Numbered from the stretch's first letter, positions 17,509 through 27,912 are shown. The stretch is 64,000 nt of DNA from Burkholderia sp. NRF60-BP8 (GCF_001522585.2 NZ_CP013373.1:2728001-2792000); one strand, 5' to 3'. Notes: generated by a model from the letters alone, not told the origin. Made by a program: numbers and translations.

Positions 17509-18222
17509 GTGCCCATGCCTTCCTCGCTCGCCCCATACCTGCCGCAGATCGAAGCGAACCCGTGGTTCGCCGCGCTGCCGCCCGCGCTGCGCACCGAACT
17601 GATCGCCCGCGCGACGCTGCGCCGTCTGCCGTCCGGCCACGCGCTGTTCCGGCGCGGCGATCCGCCGTGCGGGCTGTACGCGGTGCTGGCCGGTTCACTC
17701 ACGATAGGTGCGGTCGATCCGCAGGGCAAGGAAACGCTGCTGACGGTGGCCGAGCCGGTCACGTGGTTCGGCGAGATCGCGTTGTTCGACGGCCAGCCGC
17801 GCACGCACGACGCCATCGCGCTCGACGACGCGCTGCTGCTGCACGTGCCGCAGGCCGCGCTGCTCGCGATCCTCGATGCGACGCCGCAGTACTGGCGGCA
17901 GTTCGCGCTGCTGATGGCGCAAAAGCTGCGCCTGAGCTTCCTGACCGTCGAGTCGATGAGCGTGATGCCGGCCGCGCAGCGGCTCGCCGCGCGACTGCTG
18001 ATGATCGCCGAAGGCTACGGCGGCATCAGCGCCGGGCGCACGCACGTCCGGCTGTCGCAGGAGACGCTCGCGTCGATGCTGTCGCTGACGCGGCAGACCA
18101 CCAACCAGCTGCTGAAGGCGCTGCAGGCCGACGGCGTCGTACGGCTGCACGTCGGCGAGATCGAGCTCGTGGACATCGACGCGTTGCGCCGCGCGAGCGG
18201 GCTCGGCGACGGCACGCACTGA
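17509..18222 (+). CDS. Crp/Fnr-family transcriptional regulator
   Basis: This is a 237-residue regulator with an N-terminal cyclic-nucleotide-type beta barrel (about residues 20-135, with FRRGDPPCGLYAVLAG and FGEIALFDGQPRTHDA). A C-terminal winged helix follows (THVRLSQETLASMLSLTRQT). No N-terminal Cys cluster for an Fe-S centre is present, so it is not an Fnr-type oxygen sensor. The usual cAMP-phosphate Arg-Ser pair is replaced by PRTH, so the ligand is uncertain. Start could be GTG 17509 or ATG 17515. It is divergent from the Mpo1-like gene (75 bp) and followed 107 bp later by the chromate transporter on the same strand, either of which could be a target. Confidence 0.88.
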   Translation: MPMPSSLAPYLPQIEANPWFAALPPALRTELIARATLRRLPSGHALFRRGDPPCGLYAVLAGSLTIGAVDPQGKETLLTVAEPVTWFGEIALFDGQPRTHDAIALDDALLLHVPQAALLAILDATPQYWRQFALLMAQKLRLSFLTVESMSVMPAAQRLAARLLMIAEGYGGISAGRTHVRLSQETLASMLSLTRQTTNQLLKALQADGVVRLHVGEIELVDIDALRRASGLGDGTH

Positions 18223-18329
18223 ACGCCGCACAACGGCCGCCATTCGGCCTCGATCGGCCTCGATGCGCTGCCCGCGGCCGCCGAGTTGCGCTATCGTGGC
18301 GGCTCGTTCCGTCCGCCGCCCGCACCGTC

Positions 18330-19541
18330 TTGAACACGTCGACCCTTCCCGCCCCCGCGCGCCATCCGTGGCCCGTATTCGTCGCGTTCCTGCGGCTCGG
18401 CCTCACGTCGTTCGGCGGGCCGGTCGCGCATCTCGGCTACTTTCGCGCGGAATTCGTCACGCGGCGCGGCTGGCTCACCGAGCGCACTTATGCGGATCTC
18501 GTCGGGCTGTGCCAGTTCCTGCCGGGGCCGGCGAGCAGCCAGGTCGGGATGGCGATCGGTCTCGCGCGTGCCGGCTATGCGGGCATGTTCGCCGCGTGGC
18601 TCGGCTTCACGCTGCCATCGGCGCTGCTGATGATGCTGTTCGCGCTCGGCGTTCACGCATCGGGCGCGCCGATCGAAGCGGGCGCACTGCACGGGCTGCG
18701 CATCGTGTCGGTCGCGGTGATCGCGCAAGCCGTATGGGGCATGGCGCGTACGCTGTGCCCGGATGCGCGGCGCGTCACGCTGATGGCCGCGGCCGCGTGC
18801 GTCGCGCTGCTCGCGCCGGCCGCCTGGACGCAAGTCGCGGTGATCGTCGTGGCGGCAGCGGCCGGGCTCGTGCTGCTGCCGCAACTGGCGCGCGACGCGC
18901 ATGAACCGTTGCCGCTGCACGTGTCGCCGCGGGCGGGCGTACTGTGGCTCGCCGTGTTCGCGGCGCTGCTCGTCGCCCTGCCGTTCGCGGTCCGCGCGCT
19001 GCGCTCCGATACGCTCGCCGTCGTCGACGCGTTCTTCCGCACGGGTGCGCTCGTGTTCGGCGGCGGCCACGTGGTGCTGCCGCTGCTGCAGGCGGCTGTG
19101 GTCGCGCCCGGCTGGGTCGGCGATTCGGCGTTTCTCGCCGGGTATGGGGTCGCGCAGGCCGTGCCGGGGCCGCTGTTCACGTTCTCGGCATTCCTCGGTG
19201 CGTCGCTGCGCGATGCGCCGAACGGCTGGCTCGGCGGCACGATCGCACTCGTGTCGATCTTCGCGCCGTCGTTCCTGCTCATCGCCGGCACCGCGCCGTA
19301 CTGGGAGCGTCTGCGCCGCAGCGCGCGGATGCAGGCCGCACTCGCCGGCGTGAACGCGGCCGTCGTCGGGCTGCTGCTCGCCGCGCTCTATCACCCGGTC
19401 TGGACCGACACGATCGTCGCGCCGCGCGACCTGGCCGCCGCGCTGGTCGCCTTCGTCGCGCTGGTGTTCTGGCGCGTGCCGCCGTGGGCCGTCGTGGTCG
19501 CGAGCGCGGCGCTCGGCTGGCTGCTCGGCATGGCCGGCTGA
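18330..19541 (+). CDS. chrA: Chromate transporter (CHR family, two-domain)
   Basis: This is a membrane protein of about 403 residues with two homologous CHR halves. The first is marked by RLGLTSFGGPVAHLGYF and CQFLPGPASSQVGMAIG. The second is marked by FFRTGALVFGGGHVVLPLL and GVAQAVPGPLFTFSAF. Proteins of this size and layout export chromate, driven by the proton-motive force; some members may carry sulfate or other oxyanions. The best available start is TTG 18330, since no ATG or GTG lies between it and the previous gene in this frame. A strong terminator follows. No chrB regulator is present; the Crp-family gene is upstream. Confidence 0.88.
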   Translation: MNTSTLPAPARHPWPVFVAFLRLGLTSFGGPVAHLGYFRAEFVTRRGWLTERTYADLVGLCQFLPGPASSQVGMAIGLARAGYAGMFAAWLGFTLPSALLMMLFALGVHASGAPIEAGALHGLRIVSVAVIAQAVWGMARTLCPDARRVTLMAAAACVALLAPAAWTQVAVIVVAAAAGLVLLPQLARDAHEPLPLHVSPRAGVLWLAVFAALLVALPFAVRALRSDTLAVVDAFFRTGALVFGGGHVVLPLLQAAVVAPGWVGDSAFLAGYGVAQAVPGPLFTFSAFLGASLRDAPNGWLGGTIALVSIFAPSFLLIAGTAPYWERLRRSARMQAALAGVNAAVVGLLLAALYHPVWTDTIVAPRDLAAALVAFVALVFWRVPPWAVVVASAALGWLLGMAG

Positions 19542-19579
19542 TCCGGCCCACGCGCCGCGTTCGGGCGGGACAAAAAAAC

Positions 19580-19606
19580 AAAAAGCCCTCGAAACGAGGG
19601 CTTTTT
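19580..19606. terminator. Bidirectional terminator between chrA and sodB
   Basis: AAAAAGCCCTCG (19580-19591) pairs with CGAGGGCTTTTT (19595-19606) around a 3-nt loop. The A run on one side and T run on the other let it serve both convergent genes. Confidence 0.95.
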
Positions 19607-19643
19607 CGATGCCGCGCGCCGCGACGGCGCGCAAGCGCCGGAC

Positions 19644-20222
19644 TTACGCGAAGTTCTTCGCGGCGAAGTCCCAGTTCACGATGTTCCAGAACGCTTCGAC
19701 GAACTTCGGACGTGCGTTGCGGTAGTCGATGTAGTACGCGTGTTCCCACACGTCGATCGTCAGCAGCGGCTTGTCGGCGGTCGTCAGCGGCGTGGCTGCG
19801 TTGCTCGTCGACACGATGTCGAGCGAACCGTCGGCCTTCTTCACGAGCCATGCCCAGCCCGAACCGAACGTGCCGACTGCCGCCTTCGAGAACGCTTCCT
19901 TGAATGCGTCGTACGAACCCCACTTCGCGTTGATCGCATCGCCCAGCGCGCCCGTCGGTGCGCCGCCGCCGTTCGGCGACAGGCTGTTCCAGAAGAACGT
20001 GTGGTTCCAGATTTGCGCGGCGTTGTTGAAGATGCCGCCCGACGACTTCTTGATGATCTCTTCCAGCGGCAGGTTCTCGAATTCCGTGCCCGGGATCAGA
20101 TTGTTCAGGTTCGTCACATAAGCCTGATGATGCTTGCCGTAGTGGTACTCGATCGTCTCTTTCGAGATGGTCGGCGCGAGTGCGTCTTCAGCGTACGGGA
20201 GCGGCGGGAGCGTATGAGCCAT
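19644..20222 (-). CDS. sodB: Superoxide dismutase [Fe]
   Basis: This is a 192-residue iron/manganese-family superoxide dismutase that converts superoxide to H2O2 and O2 in the cytoplasm. The four metal ligands are in place: His in [11 protein letters not shown], His in NHTFFWNSL, Asp and His in [11 protein letters not shown]. The sequence [11 protein letters not shown] and the [10 protein letters not shown] strand fit the Fe type common in beta-proteobacteria. A sigma-70 promoter can be read upstream. Codon use is biased as in highly expressed genes. It is followed by a bidirectional terminator. Confidence 0.97.
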   Translation of the reverse strand: MAHTLPPLPYAEDALAPTISKETIEYHYGKHHQAYVTNLNNLIPGTEFENLPLEEIIKKSSGGIFNNAAQIWNHTFFWNSLSPNGGGAPTGALGDAINAKWGSYDAFKEAFSKAAVGTFGSGWAWLVKKADGSLDIVSTSNAATPLTTADKPLLTIDVWEHAYYIDYRNARPKFVEAFWNIVNWDFAAKNFA

Positions 20223-20278
20223 GGCGATTCCTTCGTTGAGTATGTAGGGAGGCTGTGTTGAATGCTGCCGAGCGTCCG

Positions 20279-20307
20279 ATTGTAGGCGAGGACGAATATC
20301 CCCGCAA
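20279..20307 (-). promoter_or_regulatory. Sigma-70 promoter of sodB
   Basis: On the minus strand TTGCGG (20307-20302) and TACAAT (20284-20279) are separated by 17 bp, close to the consensus -35 and -10. This puts transcription start about 50 bp before the sodB ATG. Confidence 0.7.
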
Positions 20308-20451
20308 ACTCACGGGCCATTTATCCGCGGTATGCGGAAAAGCGATGCTGGCGCAACGTCCGGCAGGACGAACCCGACGATGCGCAGCATTCGTGCCCGG
20401 TCGCGCGACCCGCGTTGCGGCGTTCGTCGCGTTTCGCTCGCGCCGCTTACG

Positions 20452-21834
20452 TCAGATCGTATCGGTCAGGCGCGGCTGCACGTCGGCGAGCGACACGTCG
20501 GCCGAGCCCTCGGCGAGATGCACGGTCAGGCGCCGCTGCGGCTTCAGCGCGTTCGGCGCACGCACCGCGCGGCCCGTCTGCGCATCGATCAGCGCCGCAT
20601 AGCCGCGCTCGAGCGTGCGCTGCGGGCTCAGCACCTCGAGCCGCGCCGCACAGGCTGACACACGCGCCGTGTCGCGTTCATGACGGCGCTGCAATGCGGT
20701 CGCGAGCCGTTGCGACAGTCCCGCGAGCGCGTGGCGCGCCTGTGACGGATCGGGCCGCGCGCGCTGCCAGCGCAGCTGCGCGAGCGCGAAACGCGCCCGT
20801 GCATCGCGCACCGGCCGCGCTGCGGCCGACGCCAGCCGCACCGCGAGCTGCTCGACGTGCGTGCGCTGCCGCTGCAGCCGCTCGGCCGGGCTCACGAGCC
20901 GGCGCGCGAGCCAGTCGAGCTGCTGCGCACGCTGCTCGAGCCGGCGCGCCATGCCGCGCGCGAGCGCACGCCGGCGGTCGTCGACCTCGCGCAGCAGCAG
21001 CGCGCGCTGCGGGCTCGCGAGTTCGGCCGCACCGGTCGGCGTCGGCGCGCGCAGGTCGGCCGCGAAGTCCGCGATCGTGAAGTCGGTTTCGTGCCCGACG
21101 CCGCTCACCACCGGCAACTCGCTCGCCGCGATCGCGCGCGCCAGCGCTTCGTCGTTGAACGACCACAAATCCTCGATCGAGCCGCCGCCGCGACAGACCA
21201 GCAGCACGTCGACCTCGCGCCGCGCATTCGCGGTCGCGACGGCCGCGACGAGCTTTTCGGCGGAACCGGCGCCCTGCACGGGGGCCGGATAGACGATCAC
21301 CGGAATGTGCGGCGCGCGCCGCGCGAGCGTGGTCAGCACGTCGCGCAGCGCAGCGGCCTGCAGCGACGTGACGATGCCGATCGCGCGCGGGTGCGCCGGC
21401 AACGGCCGCTTGCGCTCGGGGGCGAACAGGCCCTCGCCTTCGAGCTGCGCCTTCAGCCGCAGGAACGCCTCGTACAGGCGCCCCTGCCCGGTGCGCCGCA
21501 CCGCTTCGACATTGAGCTGCACTTCGCCGCGCGGCTCGTACATCGTGACGACCGCGCGCACCTCGATGCGGTCGCCTTCGCGCGGCGTGAATTCCGCGTA
21601 TTGCGCGCGGCCGCGGAACATCACGCAGCGCATCTGCGCCTGCTGGTCCTTGATCGAGAAATACCAGTGGCCGCTCGCGGCGCGCGTGAAATTCGACACT
21701 TCGCCGGAAATCCACAGCAGCGGAAACGAACGCTCGAGCATCGTCGAAATCGCACGATTGAGCGCCGAAACGGGAATCACTTCGTCGCCGCCGCGCGTGG
21801 CGCCGGGTGCGGAAAAAGGAGAATCGGAAAGCAT
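20452..21834 (-). CDS. xseA: Exodeoxyribonuclease VII large subunit
   Basis: This is a 460-residue XseA, the catalytic large subunit of exonuclease VII, which degrades single-stranded DNA from both ends together with XseB. An N-terminal OB fold (about residues 15-105; [20 protein letters not shown]) is followed by the catalytic domain with [19 protein letters not shown] and the [17 protein letters not shown] and [17 protein letters not shown] motifs. A long coiled-coil stalk comes next. MLSDSPFS at 21834 is the likely start; the frame is open 36 codons further without a ribosome site. The small subunit xseB is not in this window. Confidence 0.95.
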   Translation of the reverse strand: MLSDSPFSAPGATRGGDEVIPVSALNRAISTMLERSFPLLWISGEVSNFTRAASGHWYFSIKDQQAQMRCVMFRGRAQYAEFTPREGDRIEVRAVVTMYEPRGEVQLNVEAVRRTGQGRLYEAFLRLKAQLEGEGLFAPERKRPLPAHPRAIGIVTSLQAAALRDVLTTLARRAPHIPVIVYPAPVQGAGSAEKLVAAVATANARREVDVLLVCRGGGSIEDLWSFNDEALARAIAASELPVVSGVGHETDFTIADFAADLRAPTPTGAAELASPQRALLLREVDDRRRALARGMARRLEQRAQQLDWLARRLVSPAERLQRQRTHVEQLAVRLASAAARPVRDARARFALAQLRWQRARPDPSQARHALAGLSQRLATALQRRHERDTARVSACAARLEVLSPQRTLERGYAALIDAQTGRAVRAPNALKPQRRLTVHLAEGSADVSLADVQPRLTDTI

Positions 21835-22285
21835 GGGCGGTCGGATGAATGCTGGCGGCGTCACGATAGTCCGACATGCACGCGACGTCCAGCGCCGCCG
21901 CATTCGCCGCCGGGCACGGCAAAGGTGTCCACACTCTGGCATTCGTCCGCGTAAAACGCTCGGAAACCGCTAAAAAAGCCAGACAATTCTTTGTAACACG
22001 TTGATTTTTATAATTTTTTAAAGCTTTCAGAATGATTCTCATCCGATTCGATGCCCGCCGGACGGGCGTTTGAGGCAATCGACCGGGGAGTTTTTCACAG
22101 AGTTATCCACAGCCCGACCCGATCCGGCCCCGCACGCTACAGCGGCCCATCGCGCTTGCCGCCCCCGCGTGCGGCGCGCTAGAGTGCCGCCTTCCACGGA
22201 CCCTGCGGCATGCGCCGCCCAACGGAGAATCCGCCTTGACGAATCCGTCCCTCGCCGCGGCGCACGACGCGCCGCGCCCGGCCCG
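21835..22285. other. 451-bp intergenic region between xseA and lpxK
   Basis: The stretch 21970-22050 is sharply AT-rich for this genome and probably holds the divergent xseA and lpxK promoters (TTTATAAT on the plus strand near 22009). It also holds a Fur-box-like sequence. The rest is GC-rich, with no protein apart from the short frame just before lpxK. In Pseudomonas and several beta-proteobacteria exbB and exbD precede lpxK; they are absent here. Confidence 0.6.
22028..22046. promoter_or_regulatory. Fur-box-like site
   Basis: CAGAATGATTCTCATCCGA matches about 12 of 19 positions of the classic Fur box (GATAATGATAATCATTATC), including the central AATGAT..TCAT core. It lies in the AT-rich island between xseA and lpxK. 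The match is by eye and the role unproven. Confidence 0.35.
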
Positions 22286-22289
22286 ATGA
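22236..22289 (+). CDS. Possible 17-residue leader peptide of lpxK
   Basis: A short frame starts at TTG 22236 with ACGGAGAA 6-13 nt upstream and codes for [17 protein letters not shown]. Its TGA (22287-22289) overlaps the lpxK ATG as ATGA. lpxK itself has no ribosome site, so ribosomes finishing this frame could restart on lpxK. It could equally be the remnant of a lost upstream gene, or chance. Confidence 0.4.
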   Translation: MTNPSLAAAHDAPRPAR

Positions 22290-23314
22290 GCGCGCCCGGC
22301 GGCCCGCTCGCGCGACTCGAAGCGCGTCTGACACGCGAATGGCAGCGGCGCGGCGCGCTCGCGTGGGCGCTCACGCCGTTCGCATGCGTGTTCGGCCTGT
22401 GCGCGGCGTTGCGGCGCACCGCTTACGCGCAAGGCTGGAAGCAGCCGGTCGACGTCGGCGTGCCGGTGGTCGTGGTCGGCAACGTGACCGTCGGCGGCAC
22501 CGGCAAGACGCCGACCGTGATCGCGCTCGTCGACGCGCTGCGCGCGGCCGGCTTCACGCCCGGCGTCGTGTCGCGCGGCTATGGCGCGAACGTGAAGGCG
22601 CCGACCGCCGTCACGCCGGCGTCGCGCGCGGGCGCGGCCGGCGACGAACCGCTCTTGATCGCGCGCCGCACCGGCGCGCCCGTATGGGTGTGCCCGGACC
22701 GCGTCGCGGCCGCGCAGGCACTGCGCGCCGCGCACCCGGACGTCGACGTGATCGTCAGCGACGACGGCCTGCAGCATTACCGTCTCGCGCGCACCGTCGA
22801 ACTCGTCGTATTCGACCACCGGCTCGGCGGCAACGGCTTCCTGCTGCCGGCCGGCCCGCTGCGCGAGCCGCTGTCGCGGCACCGCGACGCGACGCTCGTC
22901 AACGATCCGTACAGCGGCGCGCTGCCGCCGTGGCCCGACACCTACGCGCTCGCGCTGACGCCCGGCGCCGCGTGGCACCTCGACCAGCCCGCGCTGCGCC
23001 GCCCGCTGTCGCAATTCGCGAACGAACGCGTGCTCGCCGCAGCCGGCATCGGCGCGCCGGAACGCTTCTTCGCGACGCTGCGCGCGGCCGGCCTCGCGCC
23101 GGCGACCCGCGCGCTGCCCGACCATTACGCGTTCGCCGACAATCCGTTCGTCGACGACGCCGTCGATGCGATCCTGATCACCGAGAAGGATGCAGTAAAA
23201 TTGGGCGCTTCCTGGCGCGACGCCCGACTGTGGGTGGTCCCCGTCGAAGCCGCGCTCGACCCTCGCCTCATTGCCCTCGTTGTGGAGAAACTCCGTGGAC
23301 GCTCGCCTGCTTGA
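22286..23314 (+). CDS. lpxK: Tetraacyldisaccharide 4'-kinase
   Basis: This is a 342-residue inner-membrane-associated kinase that phosphorylates the 4' position of the lipid A disaccharide precursor, the sixth step of the Raetz pathway. An N-terminal hydrophobic anchor ([18 protein letters not shown]) precedes the P-loop [14 protein letters not shown]. Further conserved parts are [22 protein letters not shown] and the C-terminal [10 protein letters not shown]. The start at 22286 was chosen by alignment of the anchor; it has no ribosome site of its own. It overlaps the Trm112-like gene and forms an operon with kdsB. Confidence 0.95.
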   Translation: MSAPGGPLARLEARLTREWQRRGALAWALTPFACVFGLCAALRRTAYAQGWKQPVDVGVPVVVVGNVTVGGTGKTPTVIALVDALRAAGFTPGVVSRGYGANVKAPTAVTPASRAGAAGDEPLLIARRTGAPVWVCPDRVAAAQALRAAHPDVDVIVSDDGLQHYRLARTVELVVFDHRLGGNGFLLPAGPLREPLSRHRDATLVNDPYSGALPPWPDTYALALTPGAAWHLDQPALRRPLSQFANERVLAAAGIGAPERFFATLRAAGLAPATRALPDHYAFADNPFVDDAVDAILITEKDAVKLGASWRDARLWVVPVEAALDPRLIALVVEKLRGRSPA

Positions 23315-23489
23315 AATCATTGTGTGCCCTATCTGCAAAGGCCCGCTCCACTACGACCGTGCCGCGCAGGAGCTGATCTGCAACGCGGACAAGCTCGCCT
23401 ACCCGATTCGCGACGGCATCCCGGTGATGCTCGTCGACGAAGCGCGCCAGACCGTCGAAGGCACGCCGGTCGACCCGGCCGGCCGCTGA
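23295..23489 (+). CDS. Trm112-family protein (YcaR-like)
   Basis: This is a 64-residue small protein starting at GTG 23295, with GGAG 7 nt upstream, inside the last 20 bp of lpxK. It carries the Trm112-type zinc-ribbon-like start [17 protein letters not shown] and the strand [21 protein letters not shown]. In eukaryotes Trm112 activates methyltransferases; the bacterial YcaR-type role is not settled. Its place between lpxK and kdsB is widely conserved in proteobacteria. Confidence 0.93.
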   Translation: MDARLLEIIVCPICKGPLHYDRAAQELICNADKLAYPIRDGIPVMLVDEARQTVEGTPVDPAGR

Positions 23490-23612
23490 ACCGCCGCGCC
23501 GCTCGCCCGGCGCACCGATTCGAAACCGGCGGCCCGGCCCCGGCCGGGTCGCCGCAGTCCGCCGGGCGACCGGCTTCCGGCGTCGCCCGCCCCGTTCTTC
23601 CCAACGCTCCCG

Positions 23613-24404
23613 ATGACTCACCCGCAACCCTTCATCGCCGTCATTCCCGCCCGGCTCGCGTCGACGCGGCTCCCGAACAAGCCGCTCGCCGATCTCGGCG
23701 GCAAGCCGATGGTCGTGCGTGTCGCCGAGCGTGCGCGCGAGGCGGGCGCGCAGCAGGTGCTCGTCGCCTCCGACGCGCAAAGCGTGCTCGACGCGGCGCG
23801 CGATCACGGCTTCGAAGCGGTGCTCACCCGCGCCGATCACCCGTCCGGCACCGACCGGCTCGCGGAAGTCGCGGCGGCCTTCGGCTGGCGCGACGACACC
23901 GTCGTCGTCAACGTACAGGGCGACGAGCCGCTGATCGACCCCGTGCTCGTGCGCGACGTAGCGTCGCACCTGGCCGCGCATCCGGCGTGCGCGATCGCGA
24001 CCGCGGCTCACCCGATCCACGACGCGGCCGACGTATTCAACCCGAACGTCGTGAAGGTCGCGCTCGACGCGCAGAGCGTCGCGCTGTACTTCTCGCGCGC
24101 GCCGATTCCGTGGAGCCGCGACGCCTATCAGCCGCACTGGCCGAACGTCGCGGCCATGCCGGCAGCGGCTTTCCCGGTCTATCGACACATCGGCCTCTAT
24201 GCGTATCGCGCGCGTTTCCTGCGCACCTATCCGTCACTCGCGCAGGCGCCGATCGAACAGGCCGAGCAGCTCGAACAGCTGCGCGCGCTGTGGCACGGCG
24301 AGCGCATCGCGGTGCTGATCACCGAGTCCGCGCCCGAAGCCGGCATCGACACGCCCGCCGATCTCGCGCGCGTGCAGGCCCTTTTTCAGCCGGGTTCAAA
24401 ATAA
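23613..24404 (+). CDS. kdsB: 3-deoxy-manno-octulosonate cytidylyltransferase
   Basis: This is a 263-residue CMP-KDO synthetase, which activates KDO with CTP for attachment to lipid A. The nucleotide-binding start [19 protein letters not shown] is intact, as are [14 protein letters not shown] and [11 protein letters not shown]. The C-terminal [18 protein letters not shown] motif (here [14 protein letters not shown]) is present. It lies 123 bp after the Trm112-like gene in the lpxK unit. A small inverted repeat, CGGGTT/AACCCG (24391-24408), spans its stop codon. Confidence 0.96.
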   Translation: MTHPQPFIAVIPARLASTRLPNKPLADLGGKPMVVRVAERAREAGAQQVLVASDAQSVLDAARDHGFEAVLTRADHPSGTDRLAEVAAAFGWRDDTVVVNVQGDEPLIDPVLVRDVASHLAAHPACAIATAAHPIHDAADVFNPNVVKVALDAQSVALYFSRAPIPWSRDAYQPHWPNVAAMPAAAFPVYRHIGLYAYRARFLRTYPSLAQAPIEQAEQLEQLRALWHGERIAVLITESAPEAGIDTPADLARVQALFQPGSK

Positions 24405-24462
24405 CCCGTGGCATAATCAGGCGATTGTGCGAGCCGTCCGCGACCAGCGCGTCCTCGCTTGA

Positions 24463-25275
<813 letters not shown>

Positions 25276-25298
25276 GCCGCGCGTCGCGCACCCGCAAG

Positions 25299-25323
25299 CC
25301 GCCCGTTCCGGGCGGTTTTTTTT
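25299..25323 (+). terminator. Rho-independent terminator of adk
   Basis: CCGCCCG (25299-25305) pairs with CGGGCGG (25309-25315), followed by eight T. It lies 23 bp past the adk stop. Confidence 0.95.
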
Positions 25324-25452
25324 GGCTACTGCGACGTGCACGACCGCGTACGTGTCGCCGCTGCGCTGTGGCACCCCGTACGATCGGCGAACGCGCGGGT
25401 CGTGCCGACGGCGCGATCCGGATGCGGCCGACGTCGCCGCACGCGCGCAAGA

Positions 25453-25481
25453 AAAAAACGCCCGCGATGCGGGCGTTTTTT
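25453..25481. terminator. Bidirectional terminator after the SirB1-family gene
   Basis: AAAAAACGCCCGC (25453-25465) pairs with GCGGGCGTTTTTT (25469-25481) around a 3-nt loop. It serves the minus-strand gene ending at 25511 and backs up the adk terminator. Confidence 0.93.
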
Positions 25482-25510
25482 CCGTGTGCCGGCGGCGGCG
25501 CGCGAGCGCC

Positions 25511-26365
25511 TCAATCTTCGCCGTCGCGCTGCATCCGCTGCCGCAATTCGCTGACCTGCGACTCGACGACGGTCGCGTCTTCCGCCTCCGGCCGCTCGCC
25601 GAGATACTGCTCGAGATCCTCGAGCGCGGGACGCAGGTAGTCGAGCCGCGCATATGCGAAGCCGCGGTCGCGCACTTCGTCGAGCTGCTCGGGCAACAGG
25701 ATCACGAGCCGCTGCTGCACCGCGAGCAGCCGCTGCCAGCGTTCCGTCTGCAAGTAGATCGTCTTCAGGTTGCGCAACATCCGCGCGATGATCTCGCGGC
25801 TCGTCGCGGGCTGCAGCAGCGCGCGCAACGCGCTGTCGACCGCACCGGCCGCGCGCGCGACGTACGGCTCGAGCATCTCGACCATCTCGGCTTCGGACAG
25901 CGAATGGCCGTTGGTCGGATCGATGATCAGGTCGCCGTCCGGCAGCGTCACGCGCAGCAGGAAATGACCGGGGAACGACACGCCGCGCGCCGGCACGCCG
26001 ATCTGCTCGGCGAGCTCCAGGTACAGCACCGACAGCGAGATCGGGATCCCGCGCCGCCGTTTCAGCACGGCGTTCAGGTGGCTGTTATCGGGGTCGTAGT
26101 AATCGTTGTGATTGCACGCGAAGCCGAGCTCGCGGAAGAAAAAGTCGTTCAGCGCGGCGACGCGGCCCTTCAGGTCCGTATCGTCGGCCAGCCGCCGGCG
26201 CAGCCGCGCGGCCAGCATGTCGAGTTCGGCCAGCGTGCCCTGCAGGTCGAGGTCGGGATACGCGTCCTGCGCCAACGACAGCGCGGCTTCCGTCACGGGC
26301 AGACTGTCGTCGTCCGCCACGAGCGTGCTGAAGTAGTCGAGGACGCGGGTCATTGCGGTCGTCAC
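25511..26365 (-). CDS. SirB1-family transglutaminase-like/TPR protein
   Basis: This is a 284-residue SirB1-type protein with an N-terminal transglutaminase-like domain (LGFACNHNDYYDPDNSHLNAVL, RRRGIPISLSVLYLELA) and C-terminal TPR-like helices. The usual transglutaminase Cys is not obvious, as in other family members, so enzymatic activity is doubtful. GTG 26365 overlaps the murJ stop as GTGA and has AGAAGG upstream; ATG 26353, four codons later, is the alternative. It is co-transcribed with murJ. Function is not known. Confidence 0.88.
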   Translation of the reverse strand: MTTAMTRVLDYFSTLVADDDSLPVTEAALSLAQDAYPDLDLQGTLAELDMLAARLRRRLADDTDLKGRVAALNDFFFRELGFACNHNDYYDPDNSHLNAVLKRRRGIPISLSVLYLELAEQIGVPARGVSFPGHFLLRVTLPDGDLIIDPTNGHSLSEAEMVEMLEPYVARAAGAVDSALRALLQPATSREIIARMLRNLKTIYLQTERWQRLLAVQQRLVILLPEQLDEVRDRGFAYARLDYLRPALEDLEQYLGERPEAEDATVVESQVSELRQRMQRDGED

Positions 26366-27912
26366 TTGGCGCGCCTTCTGAAGTAAGCGTATTTGAAGCC
26401 CATCACCCACAACATACCGAAATATAGTGCAGCAAACAGCACGAGGCACGCAGCCATCAGCGCAATGCGATCGAGCGGCTGCGCGCGCATCCCGGTCCAG
26501 TCGAAACTGATCGCGCACCAGTGCATCAGGCCCGCGAGCACGAGCGCCGCGCCAACGAGCTGCACGAAGAAGCGCAGCCAGCCCGGCGACGGCTGGTAGA
26601 TGCCGCGCTTGCGCAGCCCGAGGAACAGCAGCAGCGAGTTCAGGCATGCGCCGACACCGATGCTCAGCGTGAGGCCCGCGTGGCCGATCAGCGGCACGAA
26701 CACGTAGTTCGACAGCTGCGTGACGATCAGCACGCCGATCGCGATCTTCACGGGCGTCTTGATGTCCTGCTTCGCATAGAAGCCCGGCGCGAGGATCTTG
26801 ATCAGGATGATGCCGACGAGGCCGATCCCGTAGGTGGCGAGCGCGCGCGCGACCATCGTGACGGTATGCGCGTCGAACTTGCCGTAGTTGAACAGCGTCG
26901 CGGTGAGCGGCGTCGCGAAGAAGAACAGCGCGAGCGCGCTCGGCGCCGCGAGCAGGAACGTGACGCGCAGCCCCCAGTCGAGCAGCGCCGAATATTCGTG
27001 CGAATCGGCGTCGACGTGCGCCTTCGACAGGCTCGGCAGCAGGATCGTGCCGAGCGCGACGCCGAGCAGCGCCGTCGGGAATTCCATCAGGCGGTCGGCG
27101 TAATTGATCCACGACACGGCGCCCTGCCCGAGCCGCGACGCGATGTTGGTGTTGATGATCAGCGACAGTTGCGCGACGGACACCGCGAACGTCGCGGGCA
27201 CCATCTTCGCGAGCACGCGCTTCACGCCCGGATGACGCAGCGCACGCAGCGGGTTGAGGCCGATCAGCGGCACCATGTCGATCTTCTTCAGGCCCGGCAA
27301 CTGCACGAGAAACTGCAGCACGCCGCCGACGATGACGGCCCACGCGAGCGCGTAGACCGGCACCTTCAGGTGCGGCGCGACGAACACGGCCGCGGCGATG
27401 AATGCGACGTTGAGCAGCACCGGCGCGAACGCGGGCAGCGAGAAGCTCTTGTACGTGTTCAGCACGCCCGACGCGAGCGTGGTCAGCGAAATGAACACGA
27501 TGTACGGGAACATGATCCGCGTCATCGTGACCGCGAGCGGGAACGCCTGGCCGTCGCCGTGCAGGCCGGACGCGACCGCGAACACGACCCACGACGCGCC
27601 GGCGATCCCGACGACCGACAGCGCGGCCAGCGCCCACGCGAGCACGGTGGACATCGCGTCGACGAGCGCCTTCGTCGCATCGTGCCCCTGCTGGTTCTTG
27701 AATTCGGCGAGGATCGGCACGAACGCCTGCGAGAACGCGCCTTCGGCGGACAGGCGGCGCAGCAGGTTCGGAATACGGAAGGCGACGTAGAACGCGTCGG
27801 TGTATTGACTGGCGCCGAACGCACGGGCGATCAGCGTCTCGCGGGCCAGTCCGGTCACGCGCGACAGCAGCGTGAAGCCGCTGACCGTCAGCAGGGCTCG
27901 GAATAGATTCAT
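26362..27912 (-). CDS. murJ: Lipid II flippase
   Basis: This is a 516-residue integral membrane protein of the MurJ/MviN family that flips lipid II across the inner membrane for peptidoglycan synthesis. About 14 hydrophobic helices can be counted. Conserved parts include the N-terminal SRVTGLARETLIARAFG and FRIPNLLRRLSAEGAFSQAF, with the essential Arg residues of the central cavity. ATG 27912 is a clear start. It is divergent from rpsT, as in many proteobacteria. Confidence 0.96.
   Translation of the reverse strand: MNLFRALLTVSGFTLLSRVTGLARETLIARAFGASQYTDAFYVAFRIPNLLRRLSAEGAFSQAFVPILAEFKNQQGHDATKALVDAMSTVLAWALAALSVVGIAGASWVVFAVASGLHGDGQAFPLAVTMTRIMFPYIVFISLTTLASGVLNTYKSFSLPAFAPVLLNVAFIAAAVFVAPHLKVPVYALAWAVIVGGVLQFLVQLPGLKKIDMVPLIGLNPLRALRHPGVKRVLAKMVPATFAVSVAQLSLIINTNIASRLGQGAVSWINYADRLMEFPTALLGVALGTILLPSLSKAHVDADSHEYSALLDWGLRVTFLLAAPSALALFFFATPLTATLFNYGKFDAHTVTMVARALATYGIGLVGIILIKILAPGFYAKQDIKTPVKIAIGVLIVTQLSNYVFVPLIGHAGLTLSIGVGACLNSLLLFLGLRKRGIYQPSPGWLRFFVQLVGAALVLAGLMHWCAISFDWTGMRAQPLDRIALMAACLVLFAALYFGMLWVMGFKYAYFRRRAK

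Noticed and set aside
25511..27637. A 708-codon fusion of the murJ shadow frame with the SirB1-family protein
   Set aside because: The first part is murJ read in another frame; the real gene starts at 26365 or 26353 by overlap with murJ.
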